Origin: Streptomyces sp. R44
GTDB taxonomy: Bacteria > Actinomycetota > Actinomycetes > Streptomycetales > Streptomycetaceae
NCBI RefSeq assembly: GCF_041053105.1
Contig: NZ_CP163444.1
Span: forward strand, 1,054,001-1,118,000
Reading direction: 5' to 3'
Length of the DNA: 64,000 nt
Positions 1 to 8,190 of the stretch are shown here, piece after piece. The notes under the pieces are model-generated. The model made no database searches and had not been told where the DNA came from. It worked only from the letters and a program-made list of their open reading frames with translations. The translations under genes were made by a program, and so were the position numbers. How positions within the stretch are numbered: position 1 is the first letter of the stretch; each line of letters starts with the position of its first letter.

Positions 1-2
1 AG

Positions 3-1127
3 TCGCGGGAGGTGCCGACGATGGCGGTCGACCGCCACTGGCGCTGTTATGTCTCGCCGGCGTTCGTCGACCGGACCCCGGTGGAGGAGCTGGCCGGCGT
101 GTGGGTGCACGAGGTGACGCATCTGCTCCGCGATCACCACGGGCGCAGCGACCGGGTGGCGCGGGAGCGCGGTCTCACGGGTTCGGGCGAGCGGCTGCGG
201 ATGAACATCGCGGCGGACTGCGAGATCAACGACGACGTGTTCGGCGACGGGCTGCCGATGCCCGAAGGGGCGGTTCATCCGGCGATGCTGGGGCTTTCCG
301 AGGGGGAGCTCATGGAGGACTATCTGCGGCAGTTCCAGCTCGGCGCGCGGACGAGGGACGCGGGCTGGCTGGACTGCGGCAGCGGCGCCGACGGCCTCGA
401 CCGGGCCTGGGATCTGGGGGCGGACGGCGCCCGGGGCCTGAGCGCCCAGGAGCAGGACGCCGTACGGTTCCGGGTGGCCCGGGCGATCACCGGCCGGCCG
501 GGGAACACGCCGAAGGGCTGGCGGCGGTGGGCCGAGGAGGCGTTCCATCCGCCGCAGGCGTGGCGCGAGTTGCTGGGGGCGGCGGTCAGGTCGGCGGCCT
601 GTGGTTCCGGCGCCGGGGACGACTACTCGTACGGGCGGCCGTCGCGGCGCTCCGCCTCCGTGCCCGGCGCGGTGCTGCCGAGCCTGCGGCGCAGTCCGCC
701 CCGGGTCTCCGTCGTCATCGACACCTCGGGTTCGGTCAGCGACGCCGAACTGGGCAGCGCGCTCCTGGAGGTCGCCGCGATCTCCCGGGCGGTGGGCGGG
801 CGGCGCGATCTGGTCACCGTGCTGCCGTGCGACGCGGCGGCGCGGATCGTCCATCCGTTGTGCCGCGCCGAGGGCATCCCGCTCCTGGGCGGTGGCGGTA
901 CGGATCTGCGGACCGGTTTCGCCGCGGCCCTGCGGGCACGGCCGCGCCCGGACGTGCTCGTGGTGCTGACCGACGGTCAGACGCCGTGGCCGGCCACGCG
1001 GCCGCCGTGCCGGACGGTGGTGGGCCTGTTCCCGCGCGCGCGACGGTTCCGTTCGTGGGACGAGGACGACCCCCACCATGTGCCGGCCGGGCCGCCGGAG
1101 TGGGCCCGGGTGGTCGACATCGGATAG
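3..1127 (+). CDS. Metallopeptidase/VWA-like protein (DUF2201 type), 5' truncated
   Basis: The reading frame is open to the left edge, so the true start probably lies outside the window; the first in-window starts are GTG at 12 and ATG at 21. The N-terminal part has a zinc-peptidase-like HEVTH motif followed by a conserved His-rich stretch (LLRDHHGR). The C-terminal half has a VWA-like core with VVIDTSGSVSD, which resembles a MIDAS DxSxS site, and a later VVLTDGQTPWP strand. This arrangement fits the bacterial 'putative metallopeptidase domain plus VWA-like domain' family (DUF2201), normally about 400 aa and usually encoded next to a MoxR-type AAA ATPase, which would lie off the left edge. The substrate is unknown; a chaperone-like role with the ATPase is an inference from the family. 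Confidence 0.8.
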   Translation, partial: SREVPTMAVDRHWRCYVSPAFVDRTPVEELAGVWVHEVTHLLRDHHGRSDRVARERGLTGSGERLRMNIAADCEINDDVFGDGLPMPEGAVHPAMLGLSEGELMEDYLRQFQLGARTRDAGWLDCGSGADGLDRAWDLGADGARGLSAQEQDAVRFRVARAITGRPGNTPKGWRRWAEEAFHPPQAWRELLGAAVRSAACGSGAGDDYSYGRPSRRSASVPGAVLPSLRRSPPRVSVVIDTSGSVSDAELGSALLEVAAISRAVGGRRDLVTVLPCDAAARIVHPLCRAEGIPLLGGGGTDLRTGFAAALRARPRPDVLVVLTDGQTPWPATRPPCRTVVGLFPRARRFRSWDEDDPHHVPAGPPEWARVVDIG

Positions 1128-1159
1128 ACGCCCCGGAGTGGACGTGACCCGGATCACAG

Positions 1160-1182
1160 GGAACGTTCGGCGCGTACGGGTC
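1160..1182 (+). promoter_or_regulatory. Candidate ECF-type promoter
   Basis: GGAAC at 1160-1164 is followed after 15 bp by GTC at 1180-1182, the layout of SigE-like ECF promoters (GGAAC, about 16 bp, GTC/GTT). It lies about 70 bp upstream of an operon whose second gene encodes an ECF sigma factor, so autoregulation is plausible. It is based on pattern only. Confidence 0.35.
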
Positions 1183-1250
1183 CTCCTTCAGGTGTCGGCG
1201 CACGGGGCGCCTGATGCGATCTCGACCTCGACCCGATACGGAGGGACCCC

Positions 1251-1688
1251 ATGGCGGTCATCGACATCGAGCGGCCTCGTGCGGCCGGCGGCGGGCGTGC
1301 CGTCGCCGTGCTGCTCGCCGTGCTCGCGCTGGTGCACGTCTACTGGGCGACGGGGCTGACGTGGCCCGCCGCCGACGAGCGGGGGCTGTCGCTCGCGGTG
1401 CTCGGCAGTGTCGTGTCCTTCGGGCCCGCGGTGGTGCTGCCGCTCGCGGTGGTCGAAGGCGCTGCCGCGGTCGCCGTGGCCGCCCGGGCGCGCGGGATCC
1501 GCGGTCGGGTCCCGCGCCTCGTAACGTACGCCGTGGCCGGCGGGATGCTGCTGCGCGGGGCGGCCGGTCTGCTGTGGATCGTGGTGGGCCGGGACGGTTC
1601 CGGGGCGGCCTTCCCCTGGCTGAACGCGCTGCTGTACACCCCGCTGAGCCTGGTCTTCGGCTGGACGGCCCTGCGTGCCGCCCGCTGA
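1251..1688 (+). CDS. DUF3995 family membrane protein
   Basis: This 145-aa protein has about four hydrophobic segments: AVAVLLAVLALVHVYWATGL near residues 18-38, a VVSFGPAVVLPLAVVEGAAA region, GGMLLRGAAGLLWIVVG, and a C-terminal segment ending WTALRAAR. The His-x-Tyr-Trp in the first helix and the conserved Trp-Pro are typical of DUF3995, a small actinobacterial membrane family of unknown function. The start follows a good ribosome site (ggaggg). The gene overlaps the following ECF sigma gene by 14 bp, so the two are probably co-translated. It may act as a membrane partner of that sigma factor, but no anti-sigma zinc motif is visible. Confidence 0.75.
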   Translation: MAVIDIERPRAAGGGRAVAVLLAVLALVHVYWATGLTWPAADERGLSLAVLGSVVSFGPAVVLPLAVVEGAAAVAVAARARGIRGRVPRLVTYAVAGGMLLRGAAGLLWIVVGRDGSGAAFPWLNALLYTPLSLVFGWTALRAAR

Positions 1689-2196
1689 GGCCGCAGGTCC
1701 CGTCGACCGGGGTGTCGCGCTCGTCCGGGCCGCCCGGCGGGGCGACACCCTGGCCCTGCACGACCTGCTGGACCACCTCACCCCGTACATCTCCCGGATC
1801 TGTGGGCCCATCGCCCTCGACGACGGGCCGGACGCCACCCAGGAGGCCCTGGTCGCCGTCTTCACCTCCCTGCGGTCGCTGCGCGAGCCCGCGGCGCTGT
1901 ACGGGTGGGTGCGGGCGATCGCCGTACGGGAGGCGGTCCGGGTCGCCCGGCGGGCGGCGCGGGCGCGGCCGGCGGAGCTGCCCGACGTGCCGGAGCGGGG
2001 CGATCCGCAGCTGGCCGCCGACATCGGCGACGTCCTGGCCCGGCTGTCGCCGGCGCACCGGGCGGTGCTGGTGCTGCGGGACGTCGAGGGGATGGACGAG
2101 GAGGCCGCGGCGGCGCTCCTCGGAGTGCCGGCCGGCACGGCGAAGTCCCGGTTGCACCGGGCACGGCAGAGCTTCCGAAGGGCGTGGTCCGCATGA
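1675..2196 (+). CDS. ECF-type RNA polymerase sigma factor
   Basis: The 173-aa product has the two-domain sigma-70 layout. Region 2 is near residues 20-80, with DDGPDATQEALVAVF and a following YGWVRAIAVREAVRVAR. Region 4 is near residues 115-170, with the helix-turn-helix ALLGVPAGTAKSRLHRAR. It lacks the long C-terminal SnoaL-type extension of ECF41 factors. It overlaps the DUF3995 gene upstream and shares an ATGA overlap with the SRPBCC gene downstream, so the three genes form one operon. The target regulon cannot be read here apart from the candidate promoter at 1160. Confidence 0.85.
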   Translation: MPPAEAAGPVDRGVALVRAARRGDTLALHDLLDHLTPYISRICGPIALDDGPDATQEALVAVFTSLRSLREPAALYGWVRAIAVREAVRVARRAARARPAELPDVPERGDPQLAADIGDVLARLSPAHRAVLVLRDVEGMDEEAAAALLGVPAGTAKSRLHRARQSFRRAWSA

Positions 2197-2642
2197 GGGA
2201 CGGGATGGCGATCGACGACGTGCGCCGGCTGCGGGTGATGGGCGCCGGTGTCCGGGGCGCGCGGATCGTGGAGCGGGTGCTGCCCGCGCCGCTGGAGGTG
2301 GTGTGGGGTGTGATGGGCGATCTGGAGGGCGGCTTCGGGGAGTTCCAGCCCGATATGCGGTCGGTGCGGGTGGTGCGCCGGGACGGTGAACGGGTGGAGG
2401 CCCTCGCCCGCAGCCGCTACGGCCTGGGGGCCCGGTTCCACGGGGTGCTGCGGCCGGGCTGGTGCTGGCTGCAGAGCCGGTTCCTGGTCATCGGGATGGC
2501 GGCGGTCGAGGAGGCCGGCGGGACCCGGGTGGCGCTCACCGGCGGCGTCCGTGTCCCGGGGCGGGCCGCGCTGGTGCCGTTCGGGGCGCGCCGTGAACTG
2601 GAGCGGGCCATGGCGCGCCTCGCCGAACGGGTCGCCGACTAG
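2193..2642 (+). CDS. SRPBCC (START-like) family protein
   Basis: The start is set at ATG 2193, which overlaps the stop of the sigma gene as ATGA; the frame is open further upstream but only inside the sigma gene. The 149-aa product begins with a short helix, then RIVERVLPAPLEVVWGVMGD, the typical first strand and helix of an SRPBCC ligand-binding fold, and ends in a long amphipathic helix (ARRELERAMARLAERVAD). Members bind lipids or hydrophobic ligands or act as cyclases; no catalytic residues identify a reaction here. It converges on, and overlaps by 4 bp, the VOC gene on the other strand. Confidence 0.65.
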   Translation: MRDGMAIDDVRRLRVMGAGVRGARIVERVLPAPLEVVWGVMGDLEGGFGEFQPDMRSVRVVRRDGERVEALARSRYGLGARFHGVLRPGWCWLQSRFLVIGMAAVEEAGGTRVALTGGVRVPGRAALVPFGARRELERAMARLAERVAD

Positions 2643-3061
2643 GCCCTGTCCGGGCTGGTGATGTTGACCATCCAGGTGATGCCGAAGCGGTCCGTGCACA
2701 TGCCGAAGACGTCGCCCCACATCTGCTTCTCCAGCGGGACGGAGACCGTGCCGGTGCCGGAGAGCTGCTCCCAGTAGCCGCGGAGTTCGCCGTCGTCCTC
2801 GCCGCTCACGCTGACGGCGATGTTGGTGCCGGGCTGGTGCGGCATGCCCGGGGGGACGTCCCCGGCCATGAGGGTGAAGCCGCTGTCGGTCTCCAGCATG
2901 GCGTGCATGATCTTGTCGGCGTTGTCTCCGGCGTCCTTGTCGCCGAAGGAGGCGCCGTAGGTGTTGAGCGCGAGGGTGCCGCCGAAGACCTCCTTGTAGA
3001 ACTCCATGGCCTGGCGGGCGTCGCCGTCGAAGGTGATGTACGGGTTGAGCCGAGAGGGCAC
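2639..3061 (-). CDS. VOC family protein (PhnB-like)
   Basis: The 140-aa protein starts MPSRLNPYITFDGDARQAME and carries the paired beta-alpha-beta-beta-beta layout of vicinal-oxygen-chelate proteins. The features YKEVFGG, a central LMAGDVPPGMP and a C-terminal MCTDRFGITWMVNI match the PhnB/DUF899-like subgroup often annotated as glyoxalase/bleomycin resistance. The reaction is not known for this subgroup. Length is normal for the family. It stands alone, with the amidase behind it transcribed in the same direction across a gap of about 135 bp. Confidence 0.8.
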   Translation of the reverse strand: MPSRLNPYITFDGDARQAMEFYKEVFGGTLALNTYGASFGDKDAGDNADKIMHAMLETDSGFTLMAGDVPPGMPHQPGTNIAVSVSGEDDGELRGYWEQLSGTGTVSVPLEKQMWGDVFGMCTDRFGITWMVNITSPDRA

Positions 3062-3196
3062 GAGCCTCCCCTTCCGTGACGGGTCGGTGGTTCCGGCCGA
3101 GGCTAGAGGACGGCCCGCCGCCGACCGGTGCGGCGCTTCGGCCGGCGGCCCGGAATTCGACCTGTTGCCCCAACCGGCCGGCGCCTCACCGCACGG

Positions 3197-4651
3197 TCAC
3201 GCGTCCTGGATCCGGCGGAACGGCCGGTCCGCCTCCAGGGTGAACGCCACGTCCAGGAGGGTCCGTTCGCTTCCGGGGCGACCGGAGAACATGACGCCGA
3301 CGGGCAGCCCTCCGTCCGTCGCCCGGGTGCTGGGCAGGGAGATCGACGGGGTGCCGACGACGTTGTCGACGGGGGTGAACGCGACGTACTGGAGGATCCG
3401 CTCGATCAGCGTCGGGTACGGGACCGTCGGGGCGAGCTGGCCGATCGGCGGGGCGGGGTGGGCGAGGACCGGGGTGAGGAGCAGATCGAGTCCGCGGAAG
3501 GCCGCCGCGTACGCGACCCTGGTCTGCTTGAGCCGCCGCAGTACGCCCGGGGTGCGCCGCCAGTTCTCCCGGTACGTATCGCGCAGCCCGCGGCTGAGGC
3601 CGTCCATGCGGTGCCGGTCGAAGTCCTGGCCGAGGGTGCGGCCGGTGGCGCCGAGGAGGAAGGACAGCATCCCCCAGTAGGTGAGGAAGTCCTCGGTGAA
3701 GCGCGGGTCGATGGTCATCTCGACCGGCTCCATGGTGTGCCCGAGCCCTTCGAGTCGCGTCACCGTCTCGGTGACGGCTTCCCGGGTGACGGTGTCGGAG
3801 GCGACGCCGTTCGGCGAGTCCAGGAGGAATCCGATGCGGAGGCGTCGCCCGGAGGGTCCTTCGACCAGGCCGACGGGCGGCAGCTTCGGGTTGCGCCAGT
3901 GGGTCTCGGCGGCGGCGAGGAACGCGGCGGTGTCCCGTACGGAGCGGCTCACGATCCCGTCGACGACGAGGTCAAGGGGCAGCCGGCGGCTCTGGTCGTT
4001 GGGCACGACCCGGCCGCGGGTCGGCTTGAGGCCGACGAGCCCGCAGCAGGCGGCCGGGATCCGGATGGATCCGCCGCCGTCGTTGGCGTGGGCGATCGGG
4101 ACCGCGCCGGCGGCGACGAGCGCGGCGCTGCCGCCCGAGGATCCGCCGGCGGAGTGGCCGGTGTTCCAGGGGTTGCGGACGGGTTCGGCGTTCTCGTACT
4201 CCGTGGTGGGGCTGAAGCCGAACTCGGGCAGCCGGGTCTTGCCGAGCACGGTGACGCCGGTGCTGAGGAACTGCCCGGTGAAGGGCGCGTGCCGGCGCGC
4301 GGCCTTCGGCGTGAAGGCCGCGCTGCCGTGGCCGGTGGGCAGCCCCTGGTGGTCGGTGTTGTCCTTGACGAAGGTGGGGACGCCCGCGAAGGCGCCGCCG
4401 GTCGCGGTGCCGGGCGCCGGGGCGTCGGCGTGCACCTGGACGGCGTGGAGCCGCTCCTCGACGGCCCGCACCCGCTCGGCCGCGTCCCGGGCGGCCTCGG
4501 CGGCGCCGACCTCGCCGCGGCGGATGGCCGCGGCGAGCCCGACGGCGTCGTGCTCCCCCAGGGCGTCGTCCCGGAAGGCGTGCACCCTGGTCTTCTCGTC
4601 GTACGTCGTCACCGTCAGCCCCCGGCCGTGTGGATGGTCGCCCACCATCAT
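3197..4651 (-). CDS. Amidase signature family hydrolase
   Basis: The 484-aa protein carries the Ser-cisSer-Lys triad region of amidase signature enzymes: the lysine in VPTFVKDNTDHQG, the Gly/Ser-rich SAGGSSGGSAALVAAG, and DGGGSIRIPAACCGLVG containing the nucleophilic serine region. Length is typical. It probably hydrolyses an amide bond in a small molecule; the substrate cannot be inferred. The start could be ATG 4651 or 4648, or the GTG at 4612, which has a stronger ribosome site (ggggg) and gives MTTYDEKTRVHAF. No signal peptide is seen, so it should be cytoplasmic. Confidence 0.88.
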   Translation of the reverse strand: MMVGDHPHGRGLTVTTYDEKTRVHAFRDDALGEHDAVGLAAAIRRGEVGAAEAARDAAERVRAVEERLHAVQVHADAPAPGTATGGAFAGVPTFVKDNTDHQGLPTGHGSAAFTPKAARRHAPFTGQFLSTGVTVLGKTRLPEFGFSPTTEYENAEPVRNPWNTGHSAGGSSGGSAALVAAGAVPIAHANDGGGSIRIPAACCGLVGLKPTRGRVVPNDQSRRLPLDLVVDGIVSRSVRDTAAFLAAAETHWRNPKLPPVGLVEGPSGRRLRIGFLLDSPNGVASDTVTREAVTETVTRLEGLGHTMEPVEMTIDPRFTEDFLTYWGMLSFLLGATGRTLGQDFDRHRMDGLSRGLRDTYRENWRRTPGVLRRLKQTRVAYAAAFRGLDLLLTPVLAHPAPPIGQLAPTVPYPTLIERILQYVAFTPVDNVVGTPSISLPSTRATDGGLPVGVMFSGRPGSERTLLDVAFTLEADRPFRRIQDA

Positions 4652-4689
4652 TGCCTACCGGCGGGTAACAGGCGAGGGGAAGGCGGGGG

Positions 4690-5775
4690 TCATCGTCCTT
4701 GGAGCGCCTTGACGTTGTCGCCGAAGGTCCAGTTCTTCGAGCCGTCCCAGTTGGCCGACCAGGTCATCAGGCCCTTGAGGGAGCCGCCGTAGTGGTTCCA
4801 GGCCTGGGCGACGGCCGACGGGGTCATGTACCCGCCACCGGCGCCGGGCTGCGCGGGGAGGCCGGGGACCTGCTTGTCGTACGGGACCTTGACGGTGGTG
4901 CCCTGGATCACGAGCCCGCGGTTCAGGCAGTCGGTCTGGGCGACGAACCCGGCGACCGTGCCGGCGGAGTAGGAGTCGCCGGAGCAGCCGTACATGCTGC
5001 CGTTGTAGTACTGCATGTTCAGCCACCACAGGCGCCCGTTGTCGGCGTACTTCTTGACGATCGGCAGGTACGCGCCCCAGATCGACCCGTACGCGACGCT
5101 GCCGCCGGTGACGTACGCGGTCTCCGGCGCCATCGTCAGGCCGAAGCCGGCGGGCATGCGGGCGAGGACCCCGTCGATGATGCGCACGAGGTTGGCCTGC
5201 GAGGTGGAGAGGGTGCCGATGCTGCCGCTGCCGACGAGGCCGGTCTCGATGTCGATGTCGACGCCGTCGAAGTTGTACGTCTTCAGGATCGGCACGATCG
5301 TCTCGACGAAGCGGTCGGCGACGGCGCGGGAGCTCAGGTCGATCCCGGCGGCGGCGCCCCCGATCGACATCAGGATCGTCGCCCCGGCGGCCTTGGCGCG
5401 GCACATCTCCGCCGGGGTGGCGACGCGGACGGTGCTGTCCATGCCGTCCTCCCACAGCACCGTCCCGTCCGAACGGATCACGGGGAACGCGGCGTTGATC
5501 ACGTTGTAGCCGTGCGCCGCGAAGCGCGCGTCGTCGATGGGTGCCCAGCCGAAGGGCGGGTGGACGCCGTTGGCCGAGCCGTCCCAGTTCTCCCAGTACC
5601 CCTGGAGCACCTTCCCGGCGGGCCTCGGCTTGAGGGCGCAGGTGTCCGCGGCGGCGGAGGACGGGGACTGCGCGGGCTTCGTGTCCTCGGCGGCGGCGGG
5701 GCCGGCGAGGACGGTGGCGGCGAGCAGGGTGGTGAGCCCCGCTCCGAGGACACGGGTGATCCGAGGGCCTGGCAT
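4690..5775 (-). CDS. Secreted GH18 chitinase
   Basis: The start is set at ATG 5775 because an AGGAG ribosome site lies just upstream and translation then begins with a signal peptide (MPGPRITRVLGAGLTTLLAA, cleavage near AGPAAAED). The catalytic domain includes the GH18 signature FDGVDIDIE, whose final Glu is the proton donor, a preceding ILMSIGG strand, and later AMAPETAYV and QYYNGS strands. At about 361 aa it has a single catalytic domain and no carbohydrate-binding module. It should hydrolyse beta-1,4-GlcNAc polymers outside the cell. The DasR-like site about 63 bp upstream suggests N-acetylglucosamine-responsive control, as for other Streptomyces chitinases. Confidence 0.9.
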   Translation of the reverse strand: MPGPRITRVLGAGLTTLLAATVLAGPAAAEDTKPAQSPSSAAADTCALKPRPAGKVLQGYWENWDGSANGVHPPFGWAPIDDARFAAHGYNVINAAFPVIRSDGTVLWEDGMDSTVRVATPAEMCRAKAAGATILMSIGGAAAGIDLSSRAVADRFVETIVPILKTYNFDGVDIDIETGLVGSGSIGTLSTSQANLVRIIDGVLARMPAGFGLTMAPETAYVTGGSVAYGSIWGAYLPIVKKYADNGRLWWLNMQYYNGSMYGCSGDSYSAGTVAGFVAQTDCLNRGLVIQGTTVKVPYDKQVPGLPAQPGAGGGYMTPSAVAQAWNHYGGSLKGLMTWSANWDGSKNWTFGDNVKALQGR

Positions 5776-5837
5776 GCGTGCTCCTGGGGACGTGGGGGGT
5801 GGTCCTGGGCGTGGCGCGCGCTCCAGCAGACCGTAAG

Positions 5838-5850
5838 TTGGTCCAGACCT
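5838..5850. promoter_or_regulatory. Candidate DasR-responsive element
   Basis: The sequence TTGGTCCAGACCT contains the inverted repeat GGTC-CA-GACC and matches 10 of 12 positions of the DasR core TGGTCTAGACCA. It sits 63-75 bp upstream of the chitinase start, where such sites overlap chitinase promoters in other streptomycetes. Binding is inferred. Confidence 0.55.
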
Positions 5851-5913
5851 TTCGTCAACCACCCGTGCGTCTAAGGGAGTTGCCGCGAGGCGGCTTGACT
5901 CCGCGCATCTCCG

Positions 5914-6807
5914 TCACGCCGGAGGCGGTGTCCCCGGGGGCCGCCCGCGGCGTCCCCCCGCACGCATCACCTGCGGAAACTCCTCGTCGATCAGGCGTCC
6001 GGTGAGCGCGCCGCCGAACACGACGACGCCCACGGCGACGAGCCAGGTCTGGATGACGAGGAACGCGCCGAACGGGCCGTAGGTGACGGCGCTGGACGCG
6101 ATCAGCGGGGAGAAGACGAGCCGGGAGAAGATCCGCAGCCCGACCAGCCCGAGCGTGGTGCACATCGCCCCGGGCAGCAGGGCGAGCCAGGCGACACGGC
6201 CGCCGAGCAGCAGGCGCTGCGACCACCAGAAGAACAGCGTGCCGGTGAGCGCGGTGGCGAGCCCACGGGCCGGCGTCCCCTGCCAGAACGAGGAGACCGC
6301 GAACAGGTAGAGGAGCCCGATGAGCACGGCGAGCCAGAGCACGTGCCTCCACCGGGCCCACAGCAGGGCCGGCGGGAGGTCCCAGACCTTCTCGTATCCG
6401 TTCTGCACCACCGTCCCGAACGTCAGGCCGAAGGCGGCGAGCAGGGCCAGGCCGAAGGCCGTCGTGGTCCGCCGCACCTGGCCCGGCAGCGCGAAGAGCC
6501 GCTCGATCTCGGCCCTGGCCGCCTCGGAGACCCCGATGCCGTCACCGAGCCACTGCGCGAACCCCTTCCCGCTGCCCGCGTCGGCGTCCGCCGCCGACAC
6601 GACGATCAGGAGCGGCACCAGGGTGAGGAAGGCGAGCGCCGCGAACCCCAGCGCGCGCTGCCAGAGGCCCAGCTCCCTGACCGGAGCCCACCGGTGCCCG
6701 GCCCGGATCCGGCGAATCCCCCGGAGCATCCGCCCGGACCCGGCCCGGCGGATCGCATCGAGCATCCGCCCGGCCCGGGACCGACGCCCGGCGGGACGGG
6801 AGACCAT
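5914..6807 (-). CDS. YihY/BrkB family inner-membrane protein
   Basis: The 297-aa protein has a basic N-terminus then about six hydrophobic helices, including ALGFAALAFLTLVPLLIVVS, TTAFGLALLAAFGLTFGTVV, HVLWLAVLIGLLYLFAVSSF and FGAFLVIQTWLVAVGVVVFG. This topology and the length fit the YihY/virulence factor BrkB family (formerly called RNase BN), whose molecular role is unsettled. The start is supported by a GGAGAG ribosome site. It is followed at a distance by the chitinase gene, but no shared operon is evident because the chitinase has its own upstream region. Confidence 0.8.
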   Translation of the reverse strand: MVSRPAGRRSRAGRMLDAIRRAGSGRMLRGIRRIRAGHRWAPVRELGLWQRALGFAALAFLTLVPLLIVVSAADADAGSGKGFAQWLGDGIGVSEAARAEIERLFALPGQVRRTTTAFGLALLAAFGLTFGTVVQNGYEKVWDLPPALLWARWRHVLWLAVLIGLLYLFAVSSFWQGTPARGLATALTGTLFFWWSQRLLLGGRVAWLALLPGAMCTTLGLVGLRIFSRLVFSPLIASSAVTYGPFGAFLVIQTWLVAVGVVVFGGALTGRLIDEEFPQVMRAGGRRGRPPGTPPPA

Positions 6808-6864
6808 CTCTCCACGGTAGAACCGCGCCGGTCCGGCAACCAGCGGGTCCGCCCGGCGCCGGCG

Positions 6865-7560
6865 TCAGCCCTCGACGCCGGTGGCCTCGTGCGCGGCGCC
6901 CACGGGCTTGGACTCGGGGGAGCCTCGCTGGCGCAGATAGACGGAGAGGATCGCCATCGCCGCCACGGCCAGCAGCTCCGACTGCCAGTTCTGCAGGGAC
7001 CGGTTCCAGAAGTCGGCGGAGCCGAGGTACGCGTGCCAGGCCACGGGGGCCTGGAGCTGCCGCAGCCGCAGTTCGTTGAAGGCGGCGGCGCCGGAGATCG
7101 ACTGCGCCAGCCAGGACAGCAGGAAGAAGGTGGCCATGACGAGGCCGAGGGACCGGGAGTACACGGCCTGCCGCCAGTCCTTCGTACCGGCCCAGTGGGG
7201 CGAGTCCGGCCGGGCGTGGTCACCCATATGCTGCTCGCGCTCGCTCTCCGTGCCCGCCTTGTGCAGCTCCTTGGACTCCGGGGAGCCGCGCTGGAGCAGG
7301 TAGACCGTGCCGAAGATGTACAGGAAGAACTGGAGGAACTCCGACTGCCAGTTCTCGGTGACGTCGACGGCGAAGTCCGAGGACATCAGGTACTCGCCGA
7401 AGCCGATCTGCTGCAGTCCCTCGACGGCGAGCTGCTCGTTGAACTCCGCACGGCCGGCGACCGCCTGGGCGCCCAGGACGACCAGGAACGCCACCCCGAA
7501 ACCGAGGGTGAGACTGTTCGACCGCCAGAATCCGCCCTTCGGGGCCCGGTCGTCCGTCAC
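6865..7560 (-). CDS. DUF6766-like membrane protein with an internal duplication
   Basis: The start is set at GTG 7560, which overlaps the stop of the 27-aa ORF upstream as GTGA and is preceded by GGAG. The product (about 231 aa, starting VTDDRAPKGGFWRSNSLTL) has about four membrane helices arranged as two repeats. Each repeat has NEQL/NELR, a soluble stretch with SSDF/SADF, then NWQSE, a helix, and LLQRGSPESK or LRQRGSPESK. I recognise it as the actinobacterial DUF6766 type; function unknown. The three genes 8049-6865 are tightly packed and probably one operon. Confidence 0.65.
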   Translation of the reverse strand: MTDDRAPKGGFWRSNSLTLGFGVAFLVVLGAQAVAGRAEFNEQLAVEGLQQIGFGEYLMSSDFAVDVTENWQSEFLQFFLYIFGTVYLLQRGSPESKELHKAGTESEREQHMGDHARPDSPHWAGTKDWRQAVYSRSLGLVMATFFLLSWLAQSISGAAAFNELRLRQLQAPVAWHAYLGSADFWNRSLQNWQSELLAVAAMAILSVYLRQRGSPESKPVGAAHEATGVEG

Positions 7561-7640
7561 CGGTGCATCGCTCCGATCACGCTGAAGTAGGCGAGCCCGC
7601 CCACGACGGTCACCACGCACACGACGAACAGCGTCCGCAC
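7557..7640 (-). CDS. 27-aa single-helix membrane peptide
   Basis: A short frame starts at GTG 7640, two bases past the stop of the lipoprotein gene, and ends at TGA 7557-7559, overlapping the next gene start. Translation gives VRTLFVVCVVTVVGG followed by LAYFSVIGAMHR: one hydrophobic helix with charged ends and a GLAYFxVIG core that resembles small hypothetical membrane peptides seen in streptomycetes. A GGGGG ribosome site lies within the end of the upstream gene. It is too short for automated calling, but the double translational coupling argues that it is real. Confidence 0.6.
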   Translation of the reverse strand: MRTLFVVCVVTVVGGLAYFSVIGAMHR

Positions 7641-7641
7641 G

Positions 7642-8049
7642 TCACGCCCCCTTCAGTACGCAGCTGTACGGCGTGTCGCCCGTTCCGGGCGCGCATCCGG
7701 CGGCGGTCACCCGCCACCCCTCGTCGAACTGCGACAGGAACAGGATGTCGCCGCGGAGGCGGAGCAGCGCCTGCCGGCCGTAGACGTCCACGCTCCGCAC
7801 GGCGCCGCCGCGCGGCAGCTCCTGCGACGGCAGCGCCGCCGCGCACGGCTTCTTCTCCCCCTCTTCGAGCTGCTCACGGCTCTCCGGGGCGAGCAGCCCG
7901 CAGGCGACGCCGAAGTTCCCGGCGGCGAGGGACTCCTCGAAGAACCGGCCCGCGTCGGTCGCTCCGTCCACGCGCGCCTGCGGCGCACCGCAGGCGGACA
8001 GGGCGGCGACCAGGGCCGTCGTCACTCCGATGAGCAGGGGCACTCTCAC
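7642..8049 (-). CDS. Small secreted lipoprotein
   Basis: The start is set at GTG 8049 (VRVPLLIGVTTALVAAL), giving a 135-aa lipoprotein precursor with a lipobox LSAC in which the Cys would be lipidated. The longer upstream frame crosses the PRC-barrel gene on the other strand and is not credible. The mature part has a helical region with FFEESLAAGNFGVACGLLAP and a C-terminal beta domain with DEGWRVTAAGC. This resembles actinobacterial lipoproteins with an NTF2-like fold. Function unknown. It is the first gene of the operon leading to the 27-aa peptide and the DUF6766-like protein. Confidence 0.7.
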   Translation of the reverse strand: MRVPLLIGVTTALVAALSACGAPQARVDGATDAGRFFEESLAAGNFGVACGLLAPESREQLEEGEKKPCAAALPSQELPRGGAVRSVDVYGRQALLRLRGDILFLSQFDEGWRVTAAGCAPGTGDTPYSCVLKGA

Positions 8050-8122
8050 ACCCACAGCCTGCCGGTGCGGGCGGCGTCGGCAAGGGGCGGGAGCCGAATG
8101 GGCACACGCCTCACCTGTTCGG

Positions 8123-8137
8123 GTCACCGCGGGTGAC
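8123..8137. promoter_or_regulatory. Inverted repeat in a divergent promoter region
   Basis: GTCACC-gcg-GGTGAC lies between the divergent lipoprotein gene (start 8049) and PRC-barrel gene (start 8191). It could be an operator for either; no regulator gene is adjacent. Confidence 0.3.
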
Positions 8138-8190
8138 GACGTGCGTACCCCGGCGGCCCACGAGACCATGGAGACGGAGAGGGGTCCCCC

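Noticed and set aside
3128..4792. Open frame on the plus strand across the amidase gene
   Set aside because: The minus strand encodes a complete amidase with its catalytic motifs; the plus frame is Gly/Val/Arg-rich antisense.
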